Source of the DNA: Lysobacterales bacterium | GTDB taxonomy: Bacteria; Pseudomonadota; Gammaproteobacteria; Xanthomonadales; SZUA-38 | Reading direction: 5' to 3' | Length of the DNA stretch: 64,000 nucleotides | Assembly: GCA_028285525.1 (NCBI GenBank) | Contig: JANQOZ010000107.1 | Span: 1 to 64,000 of the forward strand | In this document: positions 34,862-44,718 of the stretch, piece after piece | Numbering within the stretch: position 1 is the first letter of the stretch | How the letters are laid out: each line of letters starts with the position of its first letter | Notes under the pieces: model-generated | What the model was told of the DNA's origin: nothing | What the model saw: the letters and a program-made list of their open reading frames with translations, nothing else | Databases searched by the model: none | Program-made: the position numbers and the translations under genes

Positions 34862-35662
34862 CTACATATTGCGACCGTAATAGAGCTCGGCGATCTCGCG
34901 CCGAAGCCGCCGCTCGAAGCGGCGCCGATCGGACGCGGGAAGCTCCGCTGAGGTCACGCCAAACAGATACCGATCCAGGTCGAAGTCGGCGAGCATCATT
35001 TTGGTGTGAAACAGATTCTCCTGATACACGTTGACGTCCAGCATCTGGAACGCCGCCTTCGTATCCCGCGTCAGGAAATCCTGGATCGAATTGATCTTAT
35101 GATCCTTGAAGTGTTTGCGCCCGCGGACATCCCGGGTGACCCCACGGATTCGATAGTCCAGCACCACAACATCCGACTCGAAGCTGTGAATCAGATAGTT
35201 GAGCGCCCGCAGCGGGGACACTACGCCACAGGTTGAGACGTCGATGTCCGCCCGAAACGTGGCAATCTCGCTGGCCGGATTGCTTTCAGGATAGGTGTGG
35301 ACCGTCAGGTGACTCTTGTCCAGATGCGTGACCACCGACTCGGGCAGTGGCCCCGGCTGTGCGCTGACCGTATCGGTGCCGGCGCCGGCCATGGGCGCCT
35401 CTGAAATCATCATCGTCACGCTGGCGCCCTGCGGTTCGTAGTCCTGCCGCGCCACGTTGAGGATCGTGGCGCCGATGATGCCGGCAACCTCGGTCAGGAT
35501 GTCGGTCAGCCGCTGCGCGTTATAGGTCTCGTTGATGTACTCGATGTAGGCCTTACGCTGGCTCGGATCAGCGGCGAGACACACGTCATAGATATTGAAG
35601 CTGAGCGACTTGGTCAGGTTGTTGAAGCCGTGCAGACGAAGGCGGGGCAAAGGCTTGATCAT
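34862..35662 (-). CDS. speD: S-adenosylmethionine decarboxylase proenzyme (E. coli type)
   Basis: Makes decarboxylated SAM for spermidine synthesis. It is 266 residues, the long class 1A form like the 264-residue E. coli enzyme. Self-cleavage between K116 and S117 in [14 protein letters not shown] creates the pyruvoyl group. [17 protein letters not shown] and the Cys in [15 protein letters not shown] fit too. speE is not in the window. Divergent from clp. A trp-crp-speD-coq7 neighbourhood is also known from pseudomonads. Confidence 0.95.
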   Translation of the reverse strand: MIKPLPRLRLHGFNNLTKSLSFNIYDVCLAADPSQRKAYIEYINETYNAQRLTDILTEVAGIIGATILNVARQDYEPQGASVTMMISEAPMAGAGTDTVSAQPGPLPESVVTHLDKSHLTVHTYPESNPASEIATFRADIDVSTCGVVSPLRALNYLIHSFESDVVVLDYRIRGVTRDVRGRKHFKDHKINSIQDFLTRDTKAAFQMLDVNVYQENLFHTKMMLADFDLDRYLFGVTSAELPASDRRRFERRLRREIAELYYGRNM

Positions 35663-36002
35663 GGCCTCACCGTCCGGGAATGATTGGGCATACCGCCAGG
35701 TTTCCTCCGACCAACGTTCGGCCCGGGAGGGGCCGCAACGGACGCCGATTATGGATCAATCGCTGCGCCGAGCAAAGCTGTTCCGAGGCCCCTTTCGACA
35801 GACACCCGTTTGCACGCCGGAACTATTTACGCAAAAATTGCTGGCAGTGGGGAAGATGCGACTCACAAGCATCGTTGGCCGCTGCGTTAAAGCAACAAAA
35901 ACAGCGACGTAGGCCAGCGGGCAGACCACAATTTTTTAACGGTCGGCCGCTAGAATGCTTGTGACGGCAGGGGTATGCCAGATCATCCAAGGGGCGCAAC
36001 AT
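35663..36002. promoter_or_regulatory. 340-bp divergent intergenic region speD/clp
   Basis: No credible gene: short open frames here lack ribosome sites or family signals. A TAGAAT -10-like box lies at 35951-35956 after an A/T-rich stretch (ATTTTTTAA, 35931-35939), pointing towards clp and giving a predicted start near 35963. AAGGGG at about 35989-35994 is the likely clp ribosome site. No full TGTGA-N6-TCACA CRP box was found. Confidence 0.5.
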
Positions 36003-36677
36003 TTGGACCGCAAGAGTTATAACGAAGGCTTCTTCGAATTCGACGACAGTTCCATCGAACGTTTTCTGGCGAGCTGCCACCGCCGAAAATATCCCAACAA
36101 AACCCCCATCATCCGGCCCGGGGACATGGCCGACACGCTGTACTACGTGATCGAAGGTTCGGTCACCGTCAGCGTTGAAGATGAGGAAGGTCATGAACTC
36201 ATCCTCGCCTACCTGAATCCCGGCAACTTCATTGGCGAGATGGGCCTGTACATGGAGCCCGAGCGTCGCGAGGTGATGGTCCGAACCCGGACACCCTGCG
36301 AGCTGGCGCAAATCAGCTACGGCAAGCTGGGGCAACTCTTTAAGAATGAGCTGGCCCAGGACTGTCCGCACATCCTCTACGCGATCGGCCGTCAGCTCAC
36401 CGACCGGCTACTCCACACCTCCCGCAAGGTACGGCGACTGGCGTTTATGGACGTTCAGGGTCGCGTGGCTCGGACCCTGATGGACCTGACGCTTGAACCG
36501 GACGCCATGACGCATCCGGACGGCATGCAGATCAAGGTGTCCCGACAGGAGATCAGCCGCATCGTCGGGTGTTCTCGTGAAATGGCTGGGCGGGTCCTCA
36601 AAGGGCTTGAAGAGGAAGGCATGATCAACGTCAGCGGCAAGACGATTGTGGTGCTGACCGGACTGGGCGAGGTTTAA
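36003..36677 (+). CDS. clp: CRP/FNR-family regulator of the Clp type
   Basis: A global regulator of 224 residues from TTG 36003, preceded by AAGGGG. An ATG at 35955 overlaps the predicted -10 box and is disfavoured. Jelly-roll: RPGDMADTLYYVIEGSV, FIGEMGLYMEPERREV. HTH: VSRQEISRIVGCSREMAGRVLK. E90 stands where E. coli CRP has Ser83, as in Xanthomonas Clp, where that Glu is tied to c-di-GMP rather than cAMP binding. Ligand is therefore likely c-di-GMP (inference). Convergent with trpC. Confidence 0.9.
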   Translation: MDRKSYNEGFFEFDDSSIERFLASCHRRKYPNKTPIIRPGDMADTLYYVIEGSVTVSVEDEEGHELILAYLNPGNFIGEMGLYMEPERREVMVRTRTPCELAQISYGKLGQLFKNELAQDCPHILYAIGRQLTDRLLHTSRKVRRLAFMDVQGRVARTLMDLTLEPDAMTHPDGMQIKVSRQEISRIVGCSREMAGRVLKGLEEEGMINVSGKTIVVLTGLGEV

Positions 36678-36686
36678 CCGCCGCGC

Positions 36687-37478
36687 TCAGCTGAACAGGC
36701 TTCTTAGCTTCTCGCCGGGATCGTCGGCCCGCATAAACGTCTCGCCGATGAGAAACGCGCCGACGCCGGCCTCTCGCAGCCGCACGACGTCGTCCCGGTC
36801 CGCGATACCGCTCTCGGTAACCAGCAGCCGACCTTCTGGAATCCGGGGCAGGAGGCTGAAGGTGGTCTCCAGCGTCGTCTCAAAGGTTCGCAGGTTTCGG
36901 TTGTTGACGCCGATCAGACCGCTCGGGAGCTGAAGCGCCCGCTCCAGCTCGTCCCCGTCATGCACTTCCACCAGCACGTCCAGGCCGAGCTCCGCGGCCA
37001 GCACCGACAGCTCCAGCAGCGCGGCGTCGCCCAGCGCGGCGACGATCAGCAAGATGCAGTCAGCGCCCAGCACCCGGGACTCGTACACCTGGTAGGTGTC
37101 CACCACAAAGTCTTTGCGCAGCACCGGCAGTTCACACGCGTCTCGGGCCTCCTGCAGGTACCGGTCATGACCCTGAAAAAAGTGTTCGTCGGTGAGCACC
37201 GACAGACAGGCAGCCCCACCGGCCGCGTAGCTCTGGGCCAGGGCTGCGGGTTCGAAGTCCTCGCGGATGAGCCCTTTGCTCGGTGAGGCCTTCTTGATCT
37301 CCGCGATCACGCCCGGCTGGCCCGCCTCGTAGCGCCGGACCAGGGCGTCGGCAAAGCCGCGCGTCGGCGGGCAGTCTTCAACCCGCTGACTGAGTTCCCG
37401 CAGGGAGACGGTTGCAGCACGCGTGGTGACTTCTTCAGCCTTGCGCCGCAGGATGCGCGCGAGTATGTCCTCACTCAT
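36687..37478 (-). CDS. trpC: Indole-3-glycerol phosphate synthase
   Basis: Forms the indole ring in tryptophan synthesis, 263 residues, monofunctional (no TrpF fusion). From ATG 37478 it starts [17 protein letters not shown] and contains [41 protein letters not shown] and [12 protein letters not shown], all active-site strands of the barrel. Its start overlaps trpD by 8 bp. It is the last gene of the trpE-(receiver-GGDEF-EAL)-trpGDC group. Confidence 0.96.
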   Translation of the reverse strand: MSEDILARILRRKAEEVTTRAATVSLRELSQRVEDCPPTRGFADALVRRYEAGQPGVIAEIKKASPSKGLIREDFEPAALAQSYAAGGAACLSVLTDEHFFQGHDRYLQEARDACELPVLRKDFVVDTYQVYESRVLGADCILLIVAALGDAALLELSVLAAELGLDVLVEVHDGDELERALQLPSGLIGVNNRNLRTFETTLETTFSLLPRIPEGRLLVTESGIADRDDVVRLREAGVGAFLIGETFMRADDPGEKLRSLFS

Positions 37479-38499
37479 CGTCGGACCCGTCAGCCAGCTT
37501 CGAAGACAGCGCGGCCAGCTCCTGCAACCGTTCCCAGCCCGACCCCTCGTTCTGCACCTGGCGCGCGACCGCCAGACCGTCGGCAAACGACTCAGCCAGA
37601 CCCGCCACGTAGATCGCGGCGCCGGCGTTGAGCGCGACAACCGCGGCAGCTGGTCCGAGGCTTCGGGTCAGAGAATCGCGCAGCAGCTCGAGGCTGCGTT
37701 CAGGGCTGTCGGCGGCGATTGCTGACAGATCGACGGCAATGCCGTGGTCATTCGGATCGATGGTCCATTGACGCAACTCCCCGTTCTTGAACTCAGCCAC
37801 CTGCGTCGGTGCCGCTGGGCTGATCTCGTCCAGCCCGTCGTCCGCGTGGACCACCATCACGTGCTCGGCCCCGAGCCTGGCCAGCACGCGTGCCACCGGC
37901 TCGACCCAGCGTGATGAGTAAACCCCCATCACCTGGCGCCGGACAAAAGCGGGATTGGTCATGGGGCCCAGCAGATTGAACAGCGTGCGCACGCCGAGTT
38001 CCCGTCGCACAGGCACCGCGAAGCGGGTCGCGCCGTGGTGCGCTGGCGCAAACATAAAGCCGACGCCGAGTTCATCGATGCACTGCCCGACGGCGTCCGC
38101 GCTCAAGTCCAGGTTAACGCCAGCGGCTTCGAGCACGTCTGCACTCCCGGACTGGCTCGAAACCGAACGGTTGCCGTGTTTGGCGACCCCCGCCCCGGCC
38201 GCCGCCGCAGCGAAGGCACAGGCTGTCGATACGTTGAAGGTGCCAACCCCGTCGCCGCCCGTTCCGCAGGTGTCGATCAGCGGCTCGCGAGAGGCGTTCA
38301 CCCGGGTTGCCCGCTGACGCATCACGCTGGCGGCGGCGGCCAGCTCCTCGACGGTTTCACCTTTCGTGCGCAGCGCCAGCAGCAGCGCGCCCATCTGCGC
38401 CTGGGTGGCTTCGCCGTTCATGATCTGATTCATCGCCGTCGCCATTTCGGCCTCAGTCAGATCCTCACGATTCGCAACCTTGTCCAGCAGCTCACGCAT
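37471..38499 (-). CDS. trpD: Anthranilate phosphoribosyltransferase
   Basis: Joins anthranilate with PRPP, 342 residues. The [14 protein letters not shown] motif binds PRPP and [14 protein letters not shown] (about 105-120) and [13 protein letters not shown] line the anthranilate channel. It overlaps trpG by 8 bp upstream and trpC by 8 bp downstream, so the three are translationally coupled. Not fused to TrpG. Confidence 0.96.
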   Translation of the reverse strand: MRELLDKVANREDLTEAEMATAMNQIMNGEATQAQMGALLLALRTKGETVEELAAAASVMRQRATRVNASREPLIDTCGTGGDGVGTFNVSTACAFAAAAAGAGVAKHGNRSVSSQSGSADVLEAAGVNLDLSADAVGQCIDELGVGFMFAPAHHGATRFAVPVRRELGVRTLFNLLGPMTNPAFVRRQVMGVYSSRWVEPVARVLARLGAEHVMVVHADDGLDEISPAAPTQVAEFKNGELRQWTIDPNDHGIAVDLSAIAADSPERSLELLRDSLTRSLGPAAAVVALNAGAAIYVAGLAESFADGLAVARQVQNEGSGWERLQELAALSSKLADGSDDE

Positions 38500-39088
38500 C
38501 AGCAGTGACCTCGGTTCGCAAAAAGTTGGCCAGCAGATCGTGACCGCAGCGGGTCAAAATCGACTCCGGATGAAACTGCACGCCCTGCACCGGCAGGTCG
38601 CGGTGCGACAGACCCATGATCTCCTGCCGCTCACCGTCGTCGCTCTCTGTCCACGCCGTGACGTCCAGGCAGTCCGGGACGCTGTCGGACTGAACGATGA
38701 GGGAGTGGTATCGGGTGGCCTCGAACGGGTTGGGCAGACCCGCAAAAACCCCTACGTCGGCGTGATGAATCCACGAGGTTTTGCCGTGCATGACGCGTTC
38801 CGCGCGCACCACCCGTCCACCGTAGACCTGTCCGATACACTGATGACCGAGGCAGACGCCGAGCAGCGGCAGTCGGCCGGCGTAGCGCCGCACAACGTCG
38901 TTGGAGATTCCGGCCTGGTCGGGTGTACAAGGCCCCGGCGACAGCACGATCCGCTCCGGCGCCAGCGCTTCGATGTCGTCCAGCGTGAGCTGGTCGTTAC
39001 GCACCGTGTGAACCTCAGCCCCCAGCTCCCCGAAATACTGCACGAGGTTGTAGGTAAAGGAGTCGTAGTTGTCGATCATGAGCAGCAT
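38492..39088 (-). CDS. trpG: Anthranilate synthase glutamine amidotransferase component
   Basis: Supplies ammonia from glutamine to TrpE, 198 residues from ATG 39088. Triad residues are Cys in [11 protein letters not shown] and His/Glu in QFHPESIL. The start [21 protein letters not shown] is classical. A longer frame runs upstream without family match. In many proteobacteria this subunit also serves PabB. Here it is separated from trpE by the receiver-GGDEF-EAL gene, 28 bp upstream. Confidence 0.96.
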   Translation of the reverse strand: MLLMIDNYDSFTYNLVQYFGELGAEVHTVRNDQLTLDDIEALAPERIVLSPGPCTPDQAGISNDVVRRYAGRLPLLGVCLGHQCIGQVYGGRVVRAERVMHGKTSWIHHADVGVFAGLPNPFEATRYHSLIVQSDSVPDCLDVTAWTESDDGERQEIMGLSHRDLPVQGVQFHPESILTRCGHDLLANFLRTEVTADA

Positions 39089-39116
39089 GGGGCGGATTAT
39101 GCCCGATGCCGCAGGT

Positions 39117-40925
39117 CTAGCCCACGTTGGAGGCGTGTTCGCCTTCGACATCGCGCCGGCGAAAGCGCCGCGCCAAAGGCAGGACCTGCAGCTCAGCGCG
39201 CCAGGTGTCGAAGTCGCCCAGCGCCATTTCGCGGCTGATCGCAGGCCCCACGCCGAAGCGACAGCCCAGCTCCTGCAGGCGCCGGCTGGTCTTGGCGTCG
39301 GTAATTCCACAGGCGACCGCGCGAATGTCGAGACATTCAGCCAGATGAATCAGGGCACCACAAAGCCGCGCGTCCGGCCGCTGCTGCACCATTCGGCTGA
39401 CAAAATCCCGGTGGATTCGCAGCTCGGCGAGCGGAAAGTCGCGGAGAAACTTCAGCGAACTCAGCGCTCCACCGATGCCGCTGACGCTGATTTTCAGGCC
39501 CAGGCCTACGAGGCGTCTGAGAACCGGGTTTGCCGCACCGCCGTGGGCGATTGCCGCCGCTTCGTCAAAGTCGAGCAGGAGCTCGCTTCGATCGATACCG
39601 CTGGCGGCCAGTCGCGCCGCGATCAGATCGACCAGCTCCGGCTCAGCGAGCAGCTGCGGCGGTGGGCTGAGGGTCAGCGCGGGTCCGGGCGCCTCGCGTG
39701 AGCCCAGGTAGGCGAGCGTCTGATCGAAGATGAGTTCGGTGAGCGGCTTGATCAGCTCCGCTTTCTCGGCCGTTCGAAACAGCTCCTGCGGATGCATCAC
39801 GCTGAAGCCAGGCTGCCGCCAGCGGACAAAGGCTTCGGCCCCCGCACAGCTTCCCGTGTCCAGGCAGACCTGCGGACGAACCCAGATCTCCGGCGCCCGG
39901 GATCCGCCGCGCAGCGCCCGCGCCAAAGCCTGCTCCACATCGCCGGGGTCTGGCCGGGCCACCGGTTCGTGGTCTGCGTAGACCGAAACTCCGCCCCCGC
40001 GACGCTTGGCGGCGAACATCGCCACCTCTGACCGGCGCAGCAGATGGCTAACGCTGTCACCGTGCTGGGGGTGCAGCGCAATCCCGAGCGACACGCCCGG
40101 ATCGGCCAGATAGCCTTCGACCTGGTAGGGCTGCAGCAGGCTACGGCGCAGTTTTTCCGCCAGCCGGGTCGCCTGCAGCGGTCCGCCGATGGCCGGCAGC
40201 AGCGCGCAGAACTGATCGCCCCCAACCCTTGCTAGCGTGTCGGAACGCCGCAGAGCATGCGTCAGCCGGGCCGCCACCTCCCTGAGCACCTGATCTCCGG
40301 CAAGCTGGCCACAGCTCTCGTTGATGAGTCCAAAGCGATCCAGGTCCAGGGTCAGGACGGCGAAGGTCCGGTCGCTTCGCCGCGCGAGCCGGAGCTCCTG
40401 CCCCACCCGATCCTGCAACAGCTGTCGGTTGGCCAGCCCCGTCAATCCATCCTGCATGGACTGGCGCCACAGCGCGCGCTGCTGACGCTCGGAGGCGTGC
40501 GCCTGGGTTGCCTGAGCCAGGGCAACGTCGATCGATGCCCGGAGCATCGCGGGAGTCATCAGGTCGCGCGCTACGAATCCCTGCGCCCCGCTGCTGATCG
40601 CCTGCTGCGCGCCAGCGAGATCCTGTGCGTCGGCCAGGAGCAGCACCGGCGGGCGTTGGCTCAACGGCTGACGCAGCAGATCGCCGAACTCGTTCAGGGT
40701 TTCGCGACCGGCAAACGAGGCGTCCAGCAGGATCAGGTCCACCGCCTCAGAAGCCAGGTGCTCAGCCAGCAGCGGTGCCCGTTCGCAACCGCTTAGCCGA
40801 ACGTCCAGGCCGGCCTGCTCCAGACAGCTTTCCAGCGGCCTCCGGTCGTCGGCGTGATCGATCAGCAGCAGATGAAGCGGTCCCCTGGAGGACCCAGACG
40901 GTAGACGGGGTTTGGATGGTTCCAT
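39117..40925 (-). CDS. Degenerate receiver-GGDEF-EAL protein inside the trp gene run
   Basis: 602 residues. Receiver at about 15-135 with D68 in LILLDASF but no conserved Lys (FVARD). GGDEF domain about 150-315 whose signature is GGDQF (235-239), losing the Glu. EAL domain about 325-585 with AEAFVRW for EAL-x-R, LDFDEAA for the LEITE-like segment and [10 protein letters not shown] in place of DDFGTGYSSL. Both enzymatic sites look inactive, so it is probably a c-di-GMP/GTP-binding or partner-binding regulator. Cytoplasmic, no membrane segment. Lies between trpE and trpG on the same strand, with 119 bp to trpE. Confidence 0.9.
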   Translation of the reverse strand: MEPSKPRLPSGSSRGPLHLLLIDHADDRRPLESCLEQAGLDVRLSGCERAPLLAEHLASEAVDLILLDASFAGRETLNEFGDLLRQPLSQRPPVLLLADAQDLAGAQQAISSGAQGFVARDLMTPAMLRASIDVALAQATQAHASERQQRALWRQSMQDGLTGLANRQLLQDRVGQELRLARRSDRTFAVLTLDLDRFGLINESCGQLAGDQVLREVAARLTHALRRSDTLARVGGDQFCALLPAIGGPLQATRLAEKLRRSLLQPYQVEGYLADPGVSLGIALHPQHGDSVSHLLRRSEVAMFAAKRRGGGVSVYADHEPVARPDPGDVEQALARALRGGSRAPEIWVRPQVCLDTGSCAGAEAFVRWRQPGFSVMHPQELFRTAEKAELIKPLTELIFDQTLAYLGSREAPGPALTLSPPPQLLAEPELVDLIAARLAASGIDRSELLLDFDEAAAIAHGGAANPVLRRLVGLGLKISVSGIGGALSSLKFLRDFPLAELRIHRDFVSRMVQQRPDARLCGALIHLAECLDIRAVACGITDAKTSRRLQELGCRFGVGPAISREMALGDFDTWRAELQVLPLARRFRRRDVEGEHASNVG

Positions 40926-41044
40926 GCAGCCTCTCGGTCACCCAGGTTTGAGAGCCGGCCGCGGCAGGACCGCCGGCCAGCATGGAACTGAGATCGGCCC
41001 GCCATGTAACAAACTTTAGCGAAGCGTATCCGCGGGAATAAACG

Positions 41045-42517
41045 CTACAAACCGCCCGCAGCCTGGGCCACCGCTTTGAACAGCGCCCTGCCCTTGTTCA
41101 TGGTCTCCTCCCACTCCAGGTCCGGATCGGAGTCGGCCACGATGCCCGCTCCCACCTGCACGTGCAGCTGCCCGTCCCGGATCACCGCGGTGCGGATCGC
41201 GATAGCCGTATCCATCTCACCCCACCAGCCGATATAGCCCACGGCGCCGGCGTAAATGTTCCGGCGCACCGGTTCCAGCTCGGCAATGATTTCCATGGCA
41301 CGCACCTTGGGTGCACCGGACAGGGTTCCGGCGGGGAAAGTGGCGCGAAGCGCGTCGAGCGGCCCGAGCTCGGGCGCCAGCCGGCCGCGCACCTCCGAGA
41401 CGATGTGCATCACGTGTGAGTAGCGCTCGATCACCATCTGCTCAGCCAGCTCGACGCTGCCGATCTCCGACACCCGGCCGACGTCGTTGCGCCCCAGGTC
41501 GATCAGCATCAGATGCTCAGCCAGCTCTTTAGGATCGTTGAGCAGCTCGTGTTCGAGCGCCTGGTCTGCGGCGGGCGTTGCGCCCCGGGGCCGGGTGCCG
41601 GCGATTGGACGCACCATGACCTGTCCGTCCTCAAGCCGGGTCATCACCTCCGGCGACGAACCCACGACCTGGGTGTCGTCGAGGTTCAGCAGAAACATGT
41701 AGGGCGAGGGATTGAGCGAGCGGAGCGCCCGGTAAACGTTGACTGGACTGGTGCTGAAGGGAATGCTGAGCCGCTGGGACAGCACCACCTGCATGATGTC
41801 CCCGGCGGCGATGTACTTCTTGCACCGTGCCACCGCGCCGACAAACTCCTCGCGCGAGAACCCCGAGCGGAAGTCAGCTTCGGAGAGCGCCTGAGCGCCG
41901 CTGCTTTCGGGATAACCCGCCCCGCTGTGCCGCAGCCGGTGCACCAGCTGATCCAGGCGCCGCTCGACCCGTGCGAGATCTCCACGCTGCGCAGGGTCTG
42001 CGCACACGATCAGAAACAGGCGTCCGTGCAGGTTGTCAAAAACCGCCACCTCTTCCGACAGCATAAGCGTGATTTCGGGCGTGCCTAGCTCGTCATCGAG
42101 CGCTTCGTCAGCCAGCCTGGGCTCGATGTAGCGAACGCATTCATACGCAAAGTAGCCGACCAGTCCGCCGCAGAAGGCCGGCAGGCCATCCAGCTCGGGA
42201 ACCCGGAACTGCTGCTGAAGCTCCGCCACCGCGGTCAGCGGATCGTCGACCGTTCGCCGTTCGACGGCCTCACCGTAGTCCTCCCGCGTGAGCTCGTTGC
42301 CACGCACGTGGTACACCGTTTTGGCCGGCAGCCCGATCATGGAGTAGCGGGACCACTGCTCACCCCCCTGCACGGACTCAAACAGGTAGGCATAGGGCCC
42401 ATCAGCCAGCTTGCGGTAGACACTCAGCGGCGTATCGAGGTCCGACAACACCTGACGATAAACCGGAATCCGGTTGAAACCCTGCTTGGCCAGTTCAGCG
42501 TAGGCTGCCGCGTCCAT
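41045..42517 (-). CDS. trpE: Anthranilate synthase component I
   Basis: Converts chorismate to anthranilate, 490 residues from ATG 42517, chosen because AAAGGA lies 8 bp upstream. An ATG eight codons earlier precedes that site. The feedback-site region reads YLFESVQGGEQWSRYSMIG. The catalytic domain shows PSPYMFLLNL, IAGTRPRG, LIDLGRNDVGRV and TLSGAPKVRAMEII. No leader peptide with Trp codons or attenuator is apparent in the short upstream region. A promoter is predicted at 42578-42607. Confidence 0.96.
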   Translation of the reverse strand: MDAAAYAELAKQGFNRIPVYRQVLSDLDTPLSVYRKLADGPYAYLFESVQGGEQWSRYSMIGLPAKTVYHVRGNELTREDYGEAVERRTVDDPLTAVAELQQQFRVPELDGLPAFCGGLVGYFAYECVRYIEPRLADEALDDELGTPEITLMLSEEVAVFDNLHGRLFLIVCADPAQRGDLARVERRLDQLVHRLRHSGAGYPESSGAQALSEADFRSGFSREEFVGAVARCKKYIAAGDIMQVVLSQRLSIPFSTSPVNVYRALRSLNPSPYMFLLNLDDTQVVGSSPEVMTRLEDGQVMVRPIAGTRPRGATPAADQALEHELLNDPKELAEHLMLIDLGRNDVGRVSEIGSVELAEQMVIERYSHVMHIVSEVRGRLAPELGPLDALRATFPAGTLSGAPKVRAMEIIAELEPVRRNIYAGAVGYIGWWGEMDTAIAIRTAVIRDGQLHVQVGAGIVADSDPDLEWEETMNKGRALFKAVAQAAGGL

Positions 42518-42577
42518 CGATCGATTTCCTTTTGGGGTCATGAGGCCGCCGGTGCACGGAGGCGACGGCGGGCCGGC

Positions 42578-42607
42578 ATTGTACCGCCTCGAAGCTTAGG
42601 CTTTCAG
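42578..42607 (-). promoter_or_regulatory. Predicted promoter of trpE
   Basis: On the minus strand CTGAAA (42607-42602), 18 bp, TACAAT (42583-42578). It lies between the kinase stop (42614) and trpE and would give a leader of about 54 nt, too short for classical trp attenuation. Confidence 0.45.
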
Positions 42608-42613
42608 GCCGCC

Positions 42614-44623
42614 TCAGGTGCTGGCGGTGCGGCGCCGGCTGGCCAGGGTCAGCACAAACTCCACGCCGCTGCCGTCCACTCGGTTTCTGGCGAGCACCCG
42701 GCCACCGTGGGCGCGAACGATCAGGCGCACGATGTGCAGACCCAGGCCGAGATGCACCTGGTCCCCCTCTTCGGACCGGGCCGACACCAGCGATTCGAAG
42801 ATCTGCACCTGCATCGCTTCGGGCAGCAGCGGCCCATCGTTGGCGAAGACTAGCCGCCAGCCGCGGCGCAGCGCCGAGACCCGCAGCGTAATGGTACCCC
42901 CGGCCGGACAGAATCCGGCCGCGTTGTCGGCGAGCTTGTCGAGCATCTGGGCCAGCAGCTCCGGCGCCCCCGTCATCACCGCCGAGTCCGGCAGATCCAG
43001 TTCCCAGCGCTGCTCGGCATAGACGTTTCGATAGCCCGCAACGCAGCCGGTCACCACATCACAGAGATCAAACTCGACCACCTCGGTCTGCTCCAGGCTG
43101 TGCTCCAGGCGCGTGGCTTCACTCATGGCGCCGAGGATTTTCCGCAGCCGGCCGGCCCCCTCATCAGCCCGGGTGGCAAACGCCAGCGCCTCCTCGGACA
43201 GCGACTCGTGGCGAAGATTTTCCAGAGACGATCGCACCACCGCGAGCGGCGTATTGAGCTCGTGCGACAGCTTGCTCGCCAGCGACTTCAGATACTGGTT
43301 GTAGCTTCTCAGCTCACCAAACAGGCCGGAGAAGCTGCGCGCCAGATCACCGATTTCGTCGCCGTCAGCCGACCCGGGCAGCGCCGCGGTGTCACCATCC
43401 CCCAGCCTGCTCAAGGCCTGTTCGGAGGCGTCTCGAAGGCGCCGGATCCGCAGCGACAGCCAGGTAATGTGGGCGAGCAAACCGAGCACCACGACCGTGA
43501 CCACCAGCAGCGTGAGGCCGAGCAGCCGCAGCGCGCTCCGGTTGGTTGCCAGCAGAAGCGGATCTGCCGGGAGCTCCAGCAGGAGCACCGAGCCGGTATC
43601 ACCCAGGGGCACGGCGGCCGCGGCCTCAACGCTGGCGGCGGAAGTCCGGCGCCACGAGACGCGCTCCCCGCCCCGTCGAGCGGCGTCGATCTCACGCCCG
43701 CGCAGCCGCAGATCTACGCCGGGGGTTCTCGAGCGGGACGGCTCCAGCGTGTCTCCCGCGAGCAGGCGGTAAGCCACCTGCTGCCAGCCGCGCCGGGGGT
43801 TCTCGGTGGTGCTGACCAGCTCTCCGGCCGACGCCAGGACCCAGCCGGCGGGATGCAGGATCCAGGACCGGTTACCGGGGCGCGTCAGGGCAGCAAGCTG
43901 CTCACCGAGCCCCGGGTTGAGGTCGATCAGTGGGGCGCTACCCCCATCTTGCGCCAGCGACAGCAGCTGCGGTTCGCCGACGCCGTCGCCTGTATCGATC
44001 GCCGCCAGATCGAGCCCGTCGCCGAGCAGCGCGCGCGGCAGGACCAGCTCCACCCGGTATCCCTCGTCGTCTTCCCGCCAGCTTCCGGCTACCGGCGGCG
44101 GGAGCTGGTTGGTACTCGCGCCCACGGGCATCAGCGTCAGCGAGCCGGGCACGCTCGGCAGCAGGCGGTACCGGGTGAAACCCCGCACGTCCCGGACCTC
44201 AAGCTGCAGATGATCGCCGGGGAGATAGGACCCGGCACGCTCCGCCGCGCGCTGGCTGCTGCTGTCACGCACCTCGATCAGCGCATAGAGCTCGCGGCGC
44301 CAGGCGGCGAGCTTCAGGGACAGCGAAAAGTGGTCCCGGCGGCCGTCGAAAATCTGACTGTCCCGGCTCCACAGCTGCCAGTCGTCGTCGTAGCCGTCGA
44401 CCTGCAGCGGCTGATCCACGCGGTTGACGTACAGATCGTTTGGACCGAAGGCCGGCAGCAGCGTCTGATCCAGGCCGGCGGCAATCGCCCTCGCGCTGGC
44501 CAGATGCGCTTCAGCCCGCGCCTCCCGCAGAAACGACTCCACCTGTCGCGCACTCTGCCAGGCCACCACCGGCAGCGCCGCGAGCACCAGGCAGAAAACC
44601 ATCAGCTGTCGGCGCAGAGTCAT
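42614..44623 (-). CDS. pdsS: Sortase-system sensor histidine kinase
   Basis: 669 residues matching the proteobacterial dedicated sortase system kinase (TIGR03785 type). A transmembrane helix at about 7-22, a long periplasmic domain (about 25-360) with GYDDDWQ and LVLPRALLGDG-type carbohydrate-binding-like features, a second helix (about 365-390), HAMP, then SHELNTPLAVVRSSL (phospho-His) and an ATPase domain with DKLADNAAGFCP and GLGLHIVRLIVRAHGG. It follows the response regulator gene by 95 bp. Signal sensed is unknown, presumably envelope-derived. Confidence 0.9.
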   Translation of the reverse strand: MTLRRQLMVFCLVLAALPVVAWQSARQVESFLREARAEAHLASARAIAAGLDQTLLPAFGPNDLYVNRVDQPLQVDGYDDDWQLWSRDSQIFDGRRDHFSLSLKLAAWRRELYALIEVRDSSSQRAAERAGSYLPGDHLQLEVRDVRGFTRYRLLPSVPGSLTLMPVGASTNQLPPPVAGSWREDDEGYRVELVLPRALLGDGLDLAAIDTGDGVGEPQLLSLAQDGGSAPLIDLNPGLGEQLAALTRPGNRSWILHPAGWVLASAGELVSTTENPRRGWQQVAYRLLAGDTLEPSRSRTPGVDLRLRGREIDAARRGGERVSWRRTSAASVEAAAAVPLGDTGSVLLLELPADPLLLATNRSALRLLGLTLLVVTVVVLGLLAHITWLSLRIRRLRDASEQALSRLGDGDTAALPGSADGDEIGDLARSFSGLFGELRSYNQYLKSLASKLSHELNTPLAVVRSSLENLRHESLSEEALAFATRADEGAGRLRKILGAMSEATRLEHSLEQTEVVEFDLCDVVTGCVAGYRNVYAEQRWELDLPDSAVMTGAPELLAQMLDKLADNAAGFCPAGGTITLRVSALRRGWRLVFANDGPLLPEAMQVQIFESLVSARSEEGDQVHLGLGLHIVRLIVRAHGGRVLARNRVDGSGVEFVLTLASRRRTAST

Positions 44624-44718
44624 CGCCTAGTTCGCATCCAAAGAGGTGTGCTGAGACCTTAGATCATTGGCAACGCGCGTCAACTGACGCCCCCTGACCC
44701 GTGTGCCCGCCAGTGCCG

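Noticed and set aside
35663..36002. Small open frames in the speD-clp gap (for example 35684-35890)
   Set aside because: No ribosome site, no family-like sequence, and several frames compete over the same bases.
42518..42613. trp leader peptide and attenuator before trpE
   Set aside because: The space is under 100 bp, shows no run of Trp codons, and no paired terminator/antiterminator stems could be drawn.
43100..44662. Plus-strand open frame of 520 residues opposite the sensor kinase
   Set aside because: The kinase has clear H-box and ATPase motifs; the reverse frame is compositionally typical of a shadow.
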